Below are positions 52,762-63,400 of a stretch of 64,000 nucleotides of DNA, piece after piece. Position numbers and translations under genes: made by a program. The notes beneath the pieces were generated by a model. The model did not search any database. It was given only the letters and a program-made list of their open reading frames with translations, and had not been told where the DNA came from. The number at the start of each line of letters is the position of its first letter. The stretch's first letter is position 1. This DNA is from Sphingomonadales bacterium (GTDB lineage: Bacteria > Bacteroidota > Bacteroidia > Chitinophagales > Chitinophagaceae). The stretch covers positions 60,347-124,346 of the forward strand of contig VHAT01000001.1 in NCBI GenBank assembly GCA_016872195.1, in the 5' to 3' direction.

Positions 52762-54411
52762 ATGTTTTTAAGATCAATTCTCTGTAGTTTTTTGATAGTA
52801 TTACTGTCCCTTAATGCCAGCGCCCAAGCTACCACTGGTTCGGTGGTGCAAAGACCAGCACGTCCCCGCTTGGTAGTAGGCTTGGTGCTAGACCAAATGC
52901 GCTGGGATTATCTGTACCGATACGCCGATCGCTTTAGTGATAAAGGCGGATTTAGAAGAATGCTCGGTGAAGGACATAGCTGTGAGCAAACATTGATTCC
53001 CTATGCCCCTACGGTCACTGCTTGTGGTCATAGTTCGGTGTATACCGGAACGGTGCCTGCGATCAATGGGATTACGGGAAATGCCTGGTGGGACAGCCAA
53101 CTCCACAGAACGGTCTATTGCACCGAGGACAAATCGGTTAGCACGGTAGGCAGCAGCAGCAGTAACCAAGGAAAAATGAGTCCTAAAAACATGCTGGTTA
53201 CAACCATCTCCGATGAATTAAGACTGGCCACCAATTTTCAATCAAAAGTTGTTGGGGTCGCTATCAAAGACCGCGGAGCGATCTTACCGGCAGGACACAG
53301 TGCCAATGGAGCATACTGGTACGACAACTCCACCGGAAACTGGATCACGTCTACCTACTATTCAACCGAATTGCCAGGATGGGCACAAGCTTTTAACCAA
53401 CGAAAGCTTCCTGATTCTTTTTATGCTGCAGGCTGGTTTTTATTATATCCTGCAAACTCGTACAAAGCCAGTACGGCCGATAAAAAAAGCTATGAGAATG
53501 CGGTATTTGGTGAATCCTTTCCCTACGACCTCAAAAAATACATTGGGAAAGATTATGGTAAGATCAATACCAGTCCCATGGGCAATGAAATGACCTTGGC
53601 CTTTGCCAAAGCCGCCCTCGTGGGCGAATCATTGGGTCGTGACGAGATCACCGATCTGTTAGCCATCAGCTTTTCTTCGCCTGACTACATTGGTCATAGT
53701 TTTGGCCCGAACGCTATCGAGGCCGAAGATGCAATGCTACGAATGGACCTGGCCTTGGGAAAATTCTTTGATTGGCTCGACCAACAAGTGGGCAAAGGAT
53801 CATATACGGTTTTTTTAACAGCCGATCATGGAGCCGCCCATGTTCCCGAGTTCAGTCAAGAAAATAAATTGCCCGGCGGTCGTGTCTTTATGGGCAAGAT
53901 CATTGACAGACTCAATGCCTCGTTGGAAAAAACATATCGACTCAAAAAATTGATCGTAAGTGACTATAATTATCAACTTCATTTGGATCATGTGCAATTA
54001 GATTCGGCGGGCATCAACGCCAACGACATTATCAGCTGGCTGCAAGCTGAAATGATAAAGGAACCCGGCATTGACAGGGCCATTCCACTGAAAGATTTAA
54101 ATACGGTTCCCCTACCCGCTCCCGTTAGAAAAATGCTGAACAATGGATATCATCCCACCCGTAGCGGCGATCTGCAAATCATATTGAAGGCAGGTTATAT
54201 TGATGCCTACGGCAATACCGGCACCACGCATGGCCTATGGAATCCCTATGATACTCATATTCCCTTACTCTGGTATGGTTGGGGTATCAAAAAAGGGATT
54301 ACCCATCGCGAAGTCTACATGACCGATATTGCCCCTACCCTGGCCGCCCTGCTGCGTATTCAAATGCCCAGCGGAAATATCGGAACGGTCATTACAGAAG
54401 TCTTAAAATAA
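52762..54411 (+). CDS. PafA-type alkaline phosphatase
   Basis: The 549-residue protein has a signal peptide (LIVLLSLNASAQ) and the PafA active site. The nucleophile is Thr86 in PTVTACGHS. Asn107 (GITGNAWW) and Lys169/Arg171 (IKDRGAILPAGHS) are at the spacing known from PafA, and the metal motifs DQMRWD, SSPDYIGHSFGP and TADHGAAH are present. It would cleave phosphomonoesters in the periplasm to release phosphate. PafA is not repressed by phosphate in the species where it was studied. It is five bases before the acyl-CoA-binding protein gene. Confidence 0.92.
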   Translation: MFLRSILCSFLIVLLSLNASAQATTGSVVQRPARPRLVVGLVLDQMRWDYLYRYADRFSDKGGFRRMLGEGHSCEQTLIPYAPTVTACGHSSVYTGTVPAINGITGNAWWDSQLHRTVYCTEDKSVSTVGSSSSNQGKMSPKNMLVTTISDELRLATNFQSKVVGVAIKDRGAILPAGHSANGAYWYDNSTGNWITSTYYSTELPGWAQAFNQRKLPDSFYAAGWFLLYPANSYKASTADKKSYENAVFGESFPYDLKKYIGKDYGKINTSPMGNEMTLAFAKAALVGESLGRDEITDLLAISFSSPDYIGHSFGPNAIEAEDAMLRMDLALGKFFDWLDQQVGKGSYTVFLTADHGAAHVPEFSQENKLPGGRVFMGKIIDRLNASLEKTYRLKKLIVSDYNYQLHLDHVQLDSAGINANDIISWLQAEMIKEPGIDRAIPLKDLNTVPLPAPVRKMLNNGYHPTRSGDLQIILKAGYIDAYGNTGTTHGLWNPYDTHIPLLWYGWGIKKGITHREVYMTDIAPTLAALLRIQMPSGNIGTVITEVLK

Positions 54412-54415
54412 AAGT

Positions 54416-54670
54416 ATGGAATTAAGATCCCGCTTCGAAGAAGCCGTGGCCAAAAGCAAATTGCTGACCAACCGGCCCTCTAACGAAATATTGTTACAGC
54501 TGTATTCACTATTTAAGCAAGCTACCGAAGGGGATAATCAGCAAGATCCTCCTTCGAATCCATTTGACTTTGTAGCCAAGGCCAAACATGATGCCTGGAG
54601 TCAATTGAAGGGAAAAGCCGCCGAGGATTGTATGCAAGAATATATCTCGCTGATCGATTCGCTGCAATAA
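54416..54670 (+). CDS. Acyl-CoA-binding protein
   Basis: The 84-residue protein matches the ACBP fold: FEEAVAKSKLLTNRPSNE, the YSLFKQATEGDN motif, and FDFVAKAKHDAWSQLKGKA with the residues that contact the CoA. It would hold long-chain acyl-CoA esters in the cytoplasm. ACBP is mostly eukaryotic but occurs in some bacteria. It is co-directional with the phosphatase gene and converges with tpiA, two bases apart. Confidence 0.9.
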   Translation: MELRSRFEEAVAKSKLLTNRPSNEILLQLYSLFKQATEGDNQQDPPSNPFDFVAKAKHDAWSQLKGKAAEDCMQEYISLIDSLQ

Positions 54671-54672
54671 GA

Positions 54673-55440
54673 TCAGGCCTTACAAAGCGATCGGACAATG
54701 GCAGTGAACTCAGTGTCGCTCAAAGAGGCCCCTCCTACCAAGGCTCCATCCACATCAGGGCAGGCAAATAATTCGTCTGCATTGGAGGCCTTAACGCTTC
54801 CCCCGTACAAAATGGAAAGTTGCCCCGCGACTTTCTCTCCGTATTGGGCCGCTACAACTGCTCGTATGTGATGATGCATCGCTTGGGCTTGTTCGCTGGT
54901 AGCCGTACGCCCGGTGCCAATGGCCCAGATGGGTTCATACGCCACCACAGCCTGGCTAAGTTGATCTGCATCGAGAACAAATAATGACTCTGCTAACTGG
55001 CGCGCCACATATTCATTTTGCTCCCCTTTATCTCGAATAGCCAAGGGCTCGCCACAACAAAAGATCGGTTGGATCTGCTCCTCAACGCATCGCATCAATT
55101 TCTCGGCCAGTTGCGTAGTCGTCTCCGCGTTATATTCTCTTCTTTCGCTATGACCGATCAGACAGTAGGGAATTTGCATCGACGAAAGCATGGCGGCTGA
55201 AACCTCTCCGGTATAAGCACCGCTTTTTAGGTGATGGCAATTTTGTGCCGCCAGGGCATACCACTGATGCCCCTTTACTAGTGCCGAAACAGAGGATAGG
55301 TACGGAAAGGGCACCGATAGGATGACACGACATGGTTCTTGTACAGCTTTTGTAGCGGTGAGCAGCGCATTGACCAACTCCATTCCTTCTTGAAAGGTCA
55401 AATTCATTTTCCAATTGGCAGCAGCGATCTTTTTTCTCAT
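54673..55440 (-). CDS. tpiA: Triosephosphate isomerase
   Basis: The 255-residue glycolytic enzyme has Lys11 (AANWKMN), His in LIGHSERREY near residue 96, the catalytic Glu in AYEPIWAIGTG near residue 167, and the phosphate-binding YGGSVKASN and GALVGGASL. It lies seven bases after the GlmU-like gene and probably shares its transcript. Confidence 0.96.
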   Translation of the reverse strand: MRKKIAAANWKMNLTFQEGMELVNALLTATKAVQEPCRVILSVPFPYLSSVSALVKGHQWYALAAQNCHHLKSGAYTGEVSAAMLSSMQIPYCLIGHSERREYNAETTTQLAEKLMRCVEEQIQPIFCCGEPLAIRDKGEQNEYVARQLAESLFVLDADQLSQAVVAYEPIWAIGTGRTATSEQAQAMHHHIRAVVAAQYGEKVAGQLSILYGGSVKASNADELFACPDVDGALVGGASLSDTEFTAIVRSLCKA

Positions 55441-55447
55441 AGGTATA

Positions 55448-56632
55448 TCAATATTTTTTATAGACAGACTTGATCAAACTTACTTCGTAGGCAGAAAGAG
55501 CGCTTCCCTTCAGTAGCTTCCACCGGCCGATAGCCTGCACCAATTCGGGCAACCGGTAGCGAGAAAGACCTTCTTGTCCCCAGGCAAAACAAGGAATATA
55601 GCGAGGAGTAAGGCCTTGCCCCATCACATTAGAGCCTACACCGATCACGGTACCTGAACTAATAGACGTATTGATAGCCGTCTGGGAATAATCCCCCATC
55701 ATCACACCACATTTTTGGCCAACTTCTTTTTCTCCATCGGGGGTCCATACCCGAACAGGCCCGGCATTGATCTTTATGTTCGAATTAGTAGTACCTGCCC
55801 CCAGATTACACCAAGCCCCTATTACAGCATCCCCCAAATAACCATCATGAGCCTTGTTACTATACCCCATCAAAACGCTGTGCTTGATCTCTCCACCCAC
55901 GGTACAAGCAGGACCGATCGTGGTGGCTCCATACAAACGAGCCCCCATCTTTACGCAAGCGCCCTCTCCAATAGAAACAGGCCCCCTGATCAGGGTTCCC
56001 TCCATCAATTCAGCGCCCTTTCCAATGTAGACCGACCCCTGGGTCGTGTTGATCGTAGCAAAATGCAAGGCGGCTCCTTTTTCTATAAAAAGCTTTCCAG
56101 TGCCGATCACCCGGCATCCCTTGGGAACGGCAGCCGATCTTCTGCCCTTAGTCAATAGCGTAAAATCTGCTTGTAGAGACCAGGCATTATGTCGAAGAAT
56201 ATCCCAAGAATAAACAATAGATCGTACTTCGTCTTTATAAGAGACACTACGATCCATCTTGATCTTATGCGCACCGATCACCTGCTTTTGGGATACTCTA
56301 TAGGCAATGGCTGCCCCATTGTGATCGAGCAAACATTCCCCATTCTTCAAGGACTTGATCGCCTTATACAAACTAGGAGTGGGTAATATGTTACCGTGCA
56401 ATAACCACCAAGTTTCCCCTGCACCAAGCTGATCGAAATCGACATGGCATTCGCTATCCTTGTAATTATTTTGTCGTTTATCGACAGAGGAAAGCCGAAA
56501 CATCCTCTCCCATTTTTCGCGAATGGTCAGAATGCCGACCCGGAGATCTTGCAGGGAGCGAACCAGCGTAAAGGGAAACAGTAATTCCGGTTGACAGAAT
56601 TCTTCGGTAAACACGATTCGCTGCTTCGCCAT
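55448..56632 (-). CDS. GlmU-like bifunctional sugar nucleotidyltransferase/acetyltransferase
   Basis: The 394-residue protein has an N-terminal half like the alternative GlmU group of Bacteroidota (VFTEEFCQPELLFPFTLVRSL, and WLLHGNILPT). From about residue 170 a left-handed beta-helix of hexapeptide repeats follows (IGKGAELMEGTLIRGPVSIG, SVLMGYSNKAHDGYLGDAVIG). It is likely to make UDP-N-acetylglucosamine from glucosamine-1-phosphate for cell-wall synthesis, though the sequence alone does not show both activities. It precedes tpiA. Confidence 0.85.
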   Translation of the reverse strand: MAKQRIVFTEEFCQPELLFPFTLVRSLQDLRVGILTIREKWERMFRLSSVDKRQNNYKDSECHVDFDQLGAGETWWLLHGNILPTPSLYKAIKSLKNGECLLDHNGAAIAYRVSQKQVIGAHKIKMDRSVSYKDEVRSIVYSWDILRHNAWSLQADFTLLTKGRRSAAVPKGCRVIGTGKLFIEKGAALHFATINTTQGSVYIGKGAELMEGTLIRGPVSIGEGACVKMGARLYGATTIGPACTVGGEIKHSVLMGYSNKAHDGYLGDAVIGAWCNLGAGTTNSNIKINAGPVRVWTPDGEKEVGQKCGVMMGDYSQTAINTSISSGTVIGVGSNVMGQGLTPRYIPCFAWGQEGLSRYRLPELVQAIGRWKLLKGSALSAYEVSLIKSVYKKY

Positions 56633-56644
56633 AGAGAAGATAAA

Positions 56645-56680
56645 ATTAAAAAAAACGCCCCGACAAAGCGAGGCGTTTTC
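56645..56680 (-). terminator. Intrinsic terminator after rpmE2
   Basis: On the minus strand AAAACGCC pairs with GGCGTTTT around a 12-base loop, and a T-run continues the stem. It lies 17 bases after the rpmE2 stop and upstream of the GlmU-like gene. Confidence 0.8.
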
Positions 56681-56695
56681 AAAGCGTTAGGCCAA

Positions 56696-56944
56696 TTATT
56701 TCTTGGCGTATTTCTTTTTGAACTTATCGATACGACCCGCCGTATCGACCAGCATATTCTTACCGGTAAAGAACGGATGAGAAGTATTGGAAATTTCAAC
56801 TTTGATCAGCGGATACTCGTTGCCATCTTCCCATTTAACGGTTTCCTTGGAGGCAGCTGAAGAGCGGCTTAAAAATGTGTGTCCGTTGCTCATGTCCTTA
56901 AAGACCACCATACGGTAGCTTTCGGGATGGATTCCTTTTTTCAT
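56696..56944 (-). CDS. rpmE2: 50S ribosomal protein L31 type B
   Basis: The 82-residue protein ([21 protein letters not shown], then [21 protein letters not shown]) is the type B, cysteine-free form of L31. It stands alone with its own promoter (TTG-N20-TACCTTTG) and terminator. Type B copies are the zinc-independent form, often used when zinc is scarce, but here it may be the only copy. Confidence 0.95.
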   Translation of the reverse strand: MKKGIHPESYRMVVFKDMSNGHTFLSRSSAASKETVKWEDGNEYPLIKVEISNTSHPFFTGKNMLVDTAGRIDKFKKKYAKK

Positions 56945-57004
56945 AAAACTATGATTTTTAAGGTCTTACGGATTTTGCCGTAAAGATTATTAAATAGTGG
57001 ACAG

Positions 57005-57035
57005 CAAAGGTACGATAAGGGGGTTTTCGCTCCAA
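57005..57035 (-). promoter_or_regulatory. Promoter of rpmE2
   Basis: On the minus strand TTG (57035-57033), 20 bases and TACCTTTG (57012-57005) match the Bacteroidota consensus. The leader is about 60 bases. Confidence 0.7.
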
Positions 57036-57036
57036 A

Positions 57037-57528
57037 TCAATCGCGCATATTGACATATTGCAAGGGAAGGCCCAGCGAACTGGTCTTGCACAGTTGAATT
57101 ACCGCCTGCAGATCGTCGATCTTCTTACCCGTTACGCGCACTAGATCGTCATTGATGACAGCCTGTACCTTTAGCCCGGAGTCCTTGATGGCTTTAACGA
57201 TCTTTTTGGCGTCTTCCTGGGCCAGTCCGTTCTTTACTTTTACCTCCTTACGCCAGATTTTTCCTTGCTGGCTTCCCTCTTTGGCCGTATCAAATGCTTC
57301 GGGGGCAATGCCCTGCTTGTGGGCGCGGTTGATGAGGACATCGAGCAGTTGACGCATCTTCATATCGTCATCGGTCTCGAGCTTAAGCTGAAAGGTCTTT
57401 TTATCTAATTCGATCAAGATGTGCGACCCTTTAAAGTCGAACCGATTGGTGATCTCCCGTTGTGTTACATTCACAGCATTATCGAGCGCCTGGGTATCTA
57501 CTTTACTGACGATATCGAACGATGGCAT
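57037..57528 (-). CDS. yajQ: YajQ family nucleotide-binding protein
   Basis: The 163-residue protein starts at MPSFDIVSKVD, the family N-terminus, rather than at an upstream ATG at 57600. It has the YajQ patterns VTQREITNRFDFKGSH, KGIAPEAFDTAKEG and QAVIQLCKTSSLGLPLQYVNMRD. Members bind nucleotides, and some bind cyclic di-GMP; the role here is unknown. It is divergent from the threonine aldolase gene. Confidence 0.93.
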   Translation of the reverse strand: MPSFDIVSKVDTQALDNAVNVTQREITNRFDFKGSHILIELDKKTFQLKLETDDDMKMRQLLDVLINRAHKQGIAPEAFDTAKEGSQQGKIWRKEVKVKNGLAQEDAKKIVKAIKDSGLKVQAVINDDLVRVTGKKIDDLQAVIQLCKTSSLGLPLQYVNMRD

Positions 57529-57544
57529 GGGCAATGAATTTGTG

Positions 57545-57552
57545 CAAAGATA
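57545..57552 (-). promoter_or_regulatory. -7 promoter box of yajQ
   Basis: TATCTTTG on the minus strand matches TAnnTTTG and ends 16 bases before the yajQ ATG at 57528. It supports the shorter start. No well-spaced -33 TTG was found. Confidence 0.45.
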
Positions 57553-57599
57553 GACCCTAAAAACGCAAAAAACCGACGAGGGCTTATTAACTTGCAGCA

Positions 57600-58625
57600 A
57601 TGCATACGCGCTTTATCGATTACCGGTCGGATACTGTAACAAAGCCCACCCCCGCCATGCGAGAGGCCATGTCGGCCGCCGCAGTGGGAGATGATGTATT
57701 TGGCGAGGATCCTTCGATCAATCAACTGGAAGAAAAATGTGCCCGCCTCTTTGGAATGGAGGCAGCCGTATTTTGTCCTTCCGGTACGATGACGAACCAG
57801 ATCGCCATTAAATGCCATACCCAACCGGGAGACGAGGTGATCTGCGAAGAAAATTCTCATATCTATCAATATGAAGGAGGAGGGATCGCCTTTAATGCAG
57901 GTGCTTCGGTAAAATTACTAGCCGGAGATCGCGGGCGTATCCATGCTCGCCAAGTGGCGGACGCCATTCAGCCCGACGATGTGCACCGTCCTATTAGTCG
58001 ACTGGTCTCCCTCGAAAATACCAGCAATCGTGGGGGCGGTTGTTGCTATGACTTTAATGAGATCGTAGCAATCAAAACAGTGTGCCAAGAAAAAGGACTG
58101 GCCCTTCATCTCGATGGAGCCAGGGTATGGAACGCTATAATAGCCCAGAACGAAAACTACCTGCTTTATGGAAGCACGTTCGATAGTATCTCCGTTTGCC
58201 TTAGCAAGAGCCTGGGATGTCCTGTCGGGAGCTTACTGCTGGGCCGTGGCTCCTTTATCAAAAAGGCAAGACGTATCCGCAAAGTTTTCGGAGGAGGAAT
58301 GCGCCAAGCAGGGTCATTGGCGGCGGCGGGCCTCTATGCGCTTGATCACCATATTGATCGATTAAAGCAAGACCATATCCATGCACAACTTTTAGCCGCT
58401 TGCATCACTAAGAAGCACTTTGTAAAGATGCTGCTACCTGTAGAGACCAACATCATCATCTTTGAACTACAAGAGGGACTATCCGCCCCCGCTATGGTGG
58501 CTTCCTTAAAGGAGAAAGGAATACTGGGCTATGCTATTAGCCCGGTTCGAATTCGTTTGGTGACCCATCTCGACATCAGCGAAAACGACATTCATCAAAC
58601 CATCGAAGTACTCAACGCATTATAG
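57600..58625 (+). CDS. ltaE: Low-specificity L-threonine aldolase
   Basis: This PLP enzyme splits threonine and allo-threonine to glycine and acetaldehyde. The 341-residue protein has [18 protein letters not shown], the [11 protein letters not shown] loop, [11 protein letters not shown] and the Schiff-base Lys203 in [14 protein letters not shown]. It is four bases before pgi, so the two likely form an operon. Confidence 0.93.
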   Translation: MHTRFIDYRSDTVTKPTPAMREAMSAAAVGDDVFGEDPSINQLEEKCARLFGMEAAVFCPSGTMTNQIAIKCHTQPGDEVICEENSHIYQYEGGGIAFNAGASVKLLAGDRGRIHARQVADAIQPDDVHRPISRLVSLENTSNRGGGCCYDFNEIVAIKTVCQEKGLALHLDGARVWNAIIAQNENYLLYGSTFDSISVCLSKSLGCPVGSLLLGRGSFIKKARRIRKVFGGGMRQAGSLAAAGLYALDHHIDRLKQDHIHAQLLAACITKKHFVKMLLPVETNIIIFELQEGLSAPAMVASLKEKGILGYAISPVRIRLVTHLDISENDIHQTIEVLNAL

Positions 58626-58629
58626 CACT

Positions 58630-60279
58630 ATGCTAGCCGCCATCAACCCTACTAAGACCAAGGCCTGGAAAAAGCTGAAGCAACACTATGCCCGTCAAAA
58701 AAAAATAACCCTGCAAGATTTGTTTGCGGCCGATCCAGATCGTTTTAAGAAGTTTTCGGCCTGTGCCAAAGAGCTCGTGATCGATTACTCAAAAAATCAT
58801 ATTACCGAAGAAACCCTTTCCCTTTTATTACAGTTGGCCCGTGAATGTAAAGTGCCGGAGGCCATCGAACAGCAATTCAGCGGACATCTTATCAACGAGA
58901 CCGAGCAGCGGGCTGTTCTGCACTCAGCACTTCGAAATTTCTCAAAGACCCCAGTCTATTACCAGGGGCAAGATGTTATGCCTGCCGTAAAGAAGGTACA
59001 ACAGCAAATGAAAAAATTTTGCGAGGCCATCCATAGTGGTAAAAAGAGGGGCTACACGCAAAAAAAGATAAAGTACATAGTCAATATTGGGATTGGGGGC
59101 AGCGATCTGGGCCCATTGATGGTTACCGAAGCACTTCGCCCCTACTGGAAAGAAGGGATCCAAGCCTTTTTTGTATCGAATGTAGATGGTTCGCATATCG
59201 CTTCGGTCTTGGAAAAGATCGATCCCGAGCAAACGCTTTTTTTGATCGCTTCTAAAACCTTTACTACACAAGAGACCATGACCAATGCCTTTACGGCCAG
59301 GAATTGGTTCTTGAAAAAGGCCAAATACGAGAAGCATATTGCCAAACATTTTGTAGCACTCAGCACGAACGAAAAGGCCGTAAAAGAATTTGGGATCGAC
59401 CCTGCCAATATGTTCGTGTTTTGGGACTGGGTAGGCGGACGCTACTCACTATGGAGTGCCATAGGACTATCGATCGCGCTCACCATCGGATATGCACCCT
59501 TTGAGCAATTATTAAAAGGGGCTCACCAGGTAGATAAAGAATTTAGATCACAGCCGCTAGAGCATAATATTCCCGTTATCATGGCCCTGATCGGTATTTG
59601 GTATCGCAACTTTTTTGGGGCCGATACCGAGGCGATCTTACCCTATGATCAATTCCTACACCGCTTTGCAGCCTATTTTCAACAAGGCAATATGGAAAGC
59701 AATGGAAAAAGTATTGATCGTAGCGGCAAACCCGTCCGATACGGAACGGGTCCCATTATTTGGGGAGAACCCGGCACCAATGGACAGCATGCCTTTTTTC
59801 AGTTGATCCACCAGGGCACGCCCCTGATTCCTTGTGATTTTATCGGAGCCGCCCGCTCCCATCATCCCATTGGAGACCATCATCAAAAATTGATGAGCAA
59901 TTTTTTTGCCCAAACCGAAGCCTTGCTCCATGGCCAAACTGTAACACAGGTAAAGGCCTCGCTAAAAAAACAAGGACTCTCGGCTGCTCGGATCAAAAAA
60001 TTACTTCCTTACAAAGTCTTTGCAGGCAACCGCCCCACGAATACCATCTTACTGAAAAAAGTAACCCCTTTTACGCTAGGAGAATTGATCGCCCTCTATG
60101 AGCATAAGATCTTTACACAAGGGATCATTTGGAATATCTACAGCTTTGACCAATGGGGTGTGGAATTAGGAAAGGAACTGGCCGGAAAGATCCTCCCTGA
60201 ACTAAGAGAATCACGCCCTGTAAGCTCCCATGATTCCTCTACCAATGGGCTTATCAACTGCTATAAGGCCATGCGCTAA
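58630..60279 (+). CDS. pgi: Glucose-6-phosphate isomerase
   Basis: The 549-residue glycolytic enzyme has the family signatures [34 protein letters not shown] and [21 protein letters not shown], with the C-terminal [18 protein letters not shown]. It is complete. A strong shared terminator follows 90 bases after its stop. Confidence 0.96.
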   Translation: MLAAINPTKTKAWKKLKQHYARQKKITLQDLFAADPDRFKKFSACAKELVIDYSKNHITEETLSLLLQLARECKVPEAIEQQFSGHLINETEQRAVLHSALRNFSKTPVYYQGQDVMPAVKKVQQQMKKFCEAIHSGKKRGYTQKKIKYIVNIGIGGSDLGPLMVTEALRPYWKEGIQAFFVSNVDGSHIASVLEKIDPEQTLFLIASKTFTTQETMTNAFTARNWFLKKAKYEKHIAKHFVALSTNEKAVKEFGIDPANMFVFWDWVGGRYSLWSAIGLSIALTIGYAPFEQLLKGAHQVDKEFRSQPLEHNIPVIMALIGIWYRNFFGADTEAILPYDQFLHRFAAYFQQGNMESNGKSIDRSGKPVRYGTGPIIWGEPGTNGQHAFFQLIHQGTPLIPCDFIGAARSHHPIGDHHQKLMSNFFAQTEALLHGQTVTQVKASLKKQGLSAARIKKLLPYKVFAGNRPTNTILLKKVTPFTLGELIALYEHKIFTQGIIWNIYSFDQWGVELGKELAGKILPELRESRPVSSHDSSTNGLINCYKAMR

Positions 60280-60370
60280 ACGCTGTGCCGACCGATCCGC
60301 CAGCTGATGATCATTGCTACCCCCTATTCATTTTTCCCTCTTTTTTACGAACCCACTATCTGATACATAA

Positions 60371-60401
60371 AAAAAGTCCCCGGAGTTTCCGGGGACTTTT
60401 T
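60371..60401. terminator. Bidirectional terminator between pgi and the T9SS protein gene
   Basis: AAAAAGTCCCCGGA pairs perfectly with TCCGGGGACTTTTT around a three-base loop, with an A-run on one side and a T-run on the other. It serves pgi (+) and the type IX secreted protein gene (-), which converge here. Confidence 0.9.
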
Positions 60402-60422
60402 GGTAGGAAGATCCAAGGTCGA

Positions 60423-63400
60423 TTACTGAACCAGTACCAGACCTGATACGATCTTACCGCTATACTCGTGTGCTACTTTAACTACGTAAGTACCGCGCGC
60501 TGCACCACTGAGGTCTACATCCATACGGAGGTAAGGAGCGGTGCTGTAGCTAAGGTCAAAGGTCTTTGTAGCGACCAGCTGACCCAGCGGATTGTAGATA
60601 GAGATGATACGCTTTTCATTGGCATCTCCGGCATGATAGTAGCGAACCTGGAAGACACCTGTGGTTGGATTAGGATAGATGAAGAGCTTATCAGAAGCCT
60701 CGCCGGTAATGGCAAGTGCATTTGATCTGTTGATACAACCATTCACGTCGCGTACGGTAGCCTGGTAAGTACCCAGTCCATCGATATTGACAAGCTGTGT
60801 GGCGGTGGCACCTGCAATGGACGAACCATTCAGAGACCATGACCAAGCTGCAGCAGCCGGTGAGCTGGTACCACTAACCGTAACGGTTCTGCCAGGTACC
60901 AAACCAGTAAGCGGAGCAGAAATAGTTACAGAAGGCAGCGGATTAACTGTTAAGATAGCAGTATTGGATACAGCGACAGGGCAACCACCCGACTGTGCCA
61001 GCAGGCGATAACGCATACCGGACATAGAAGCCGTCGTGGTGGGCACGGACAACGTCAGTCCTCTGGCGCCACTGATACTGGTCCAGTTAACACCACCATC
61101 GGCACTTTGCTGCCATTGGTAAATGGCGGCGGCATTTCCAGCAGGAATGGCCGCATGCGTACCGGCAATGGTGAATCCTCCACCCACACAAGCGGCTGCT
61201 GTTGCAGGCACGGCCAAGGTAGTGATAGGCTGGCCTACGCTTACAAGTACTTGAGCAGGGGCAGATGTGCAGGGAGAAACAGTAGAGTTAAAGAATACAG
61301 AATAGGTTGTATTCACACTTGGCCTGACATAAATAGTGTCTTCGCGAGTACCATTGTATGGGATCGTACCGGCTGCATCGAGGAACATGGTTCCAGCTGC
61401 AGCAGGCGTTGCAGTCCATACACCTTCTCCGTAGCTAGGTACAACATAGGTTACATCCAGTGACCAAGCGGTCAAGGTTCCAATATCACCTGTGTATTTA
61501 TCGCGGAGTCCCAGCGTGTATACGCCATTGGGTGCACCATAAAGAGCAGACCAACTAGTGGTTGTAGGAACAAGTGAGGCAGGACCAGCGCCAGCCCCTG
61601 TACCCAGGTCAGCTCTGAACACTCCGGTAAAGGTCGTGCCGGCTGAGATAGCAGAAGAAAGGGCGTTAACCCCTACGGAGCTGATGACAGTGTTGACCAT
61701 TCCCTGACCAGGACCAAAGCCAGTACCCGTAATCTCGTTATCAAGATTGATGATCTGACCATTTGGAGTTCTCAATACCACAACCAGGTCTCCAGGCCAT
61801 GTATGAGCAGGAACACTAAAACGAACAGCTAAACCAATTGAAGCAGCCGCTGCAGGCAATCCACTGACAGTGATATTACTAGTAGCCCCCGCTGCGTTGG
61901 CGTCAGGAATTGCTTTGGGCACATCCGTAGAAGTAAAGGTGGCCGTTGCAGGCGCTGAAGTAGACGCAAAATTGGTGATATTCAAACGCTGGATGGTACC
62001 GGCACAGATACTGGCCGAGGCAGGACTAACCACTGTCTGAATTGGATTAACCGTAAGGGTAGTGCTATTGCTGGGGTTTGCACCAGTACAAGCACCTCTC
62101 AAAATAGCTCTGATCTCGTAACCACTCCAAGTGGTAGGCACATTGGTCAATGTTACGGTAGCAGTAGTAGCACCGCTAACGATACCCCCATTGGGAAGCT
62201 CTTGCCAGATAGCAGAAGGACCCGTGCGGAATTGCCATGTATAAGTAGGATTTGAGCCGCTTCCCGCCACGGTAAAGGTGGCATTACCACCACAAGTGAT
62301 AGTCGAAGGAGCAGGATGCGTTGTAAATGTACCTTGAATACAAGGAGCGATTGTTACATTATAATCTTCTGCCTCTCCAAAGCTGCTGGAAGAAGTTCCG
62401 CAAGCTTGTGTAGCAGTAAGAGCAGCATCATTTCCACCTCTAACGCGCATTCTGGTGGTACCCAGGGTCGCCGTAGAAGGAACGGTAATGGCCATCACAG
62501 CCGTACCATTGGCACCGGCACTACCTGCAGTAGCACCAGCCGCCTCTCCGGCATCGTTAAAGTCGCCGTCTTGATTCCAATCGAACCAAACACGGGCATG
62601 TTGATTGGGGTCAGCCCCCATGGTCACATTGACAGTGTAGCTACCGCCAGCGATCAAAGTCGGAGCTGCCACGGTGCTGTAATAAGTAAATGGAGGAGTG
62701 GAACATGCAGATGTATTATTCAGTGTGGTTCCGGGGATGGTTACATTAGTAATGGCATCACCAAGTGCACAGCCGAAAGAATAAGTAGGCGTACAATAAC
62801 AAGCAGATGTGGGTGCCATCGGTACCAGTAACGCATTGGACGTTCCTGTATTACCGGAGCAAGTTACCCGACAGCGGTAGTATGTTGCCGTAGTTTGACT
62901 TCTGGTGAGACCCGTACCCGTTGCACCGCTGATATCAGTCCAAGTTGTACCATCGGCAGAGGACTGCCACTGATATGTTACCCCAGTACCAGAGGTTGTA
63001 TTTTGAAGAGAAAGAGCAAAGTTTACACCGGGACAAACTGAGGCAGCAGAAGAAATGGTGTTTCCTGGCGCAGGCGTACCTGAACATCCCGAAGTAGCAT
63101 AGTCAATAATAAAAGGCATGGCCTGTGGAGTCGTACCATCTAACAATGCAGCCCATGCTCCTGAAGAAACAGTTCGTTGTAAAGCATTAGCGCCGGTAGC
63201 TCCGGCCGCCCCTACAATTGTAACGGGAGGTGAGAAGTTACTAGCTAGTGCCGTACCAACGGCCCACTCTATCCAGTAAGTACCAGGGGCGAGGGTCACG
63301 TTCACATTGGCCTCAATACGGAATACCTGTCTGGTAGTACCAGCAGTGGCATTAAAAATTCTATACATAGAAGCAGAGCTACTTGCCGCAAAGCGGTTGG

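Noticed and set aside
55715..56158. 147-codon open frame on the + strand within the GlmU-like gene
   Set aside because: It is antisense to a well-supported gene, has no signal peptide or family match, and arises from codon bias of the real gene.
62316..62831. 171-codon open frame on the + strand within the T9SS protein gene
   Set aside because: It is a Ser/Gly/Thr-rich shadow of the low-complexity surface protein on the other strand.
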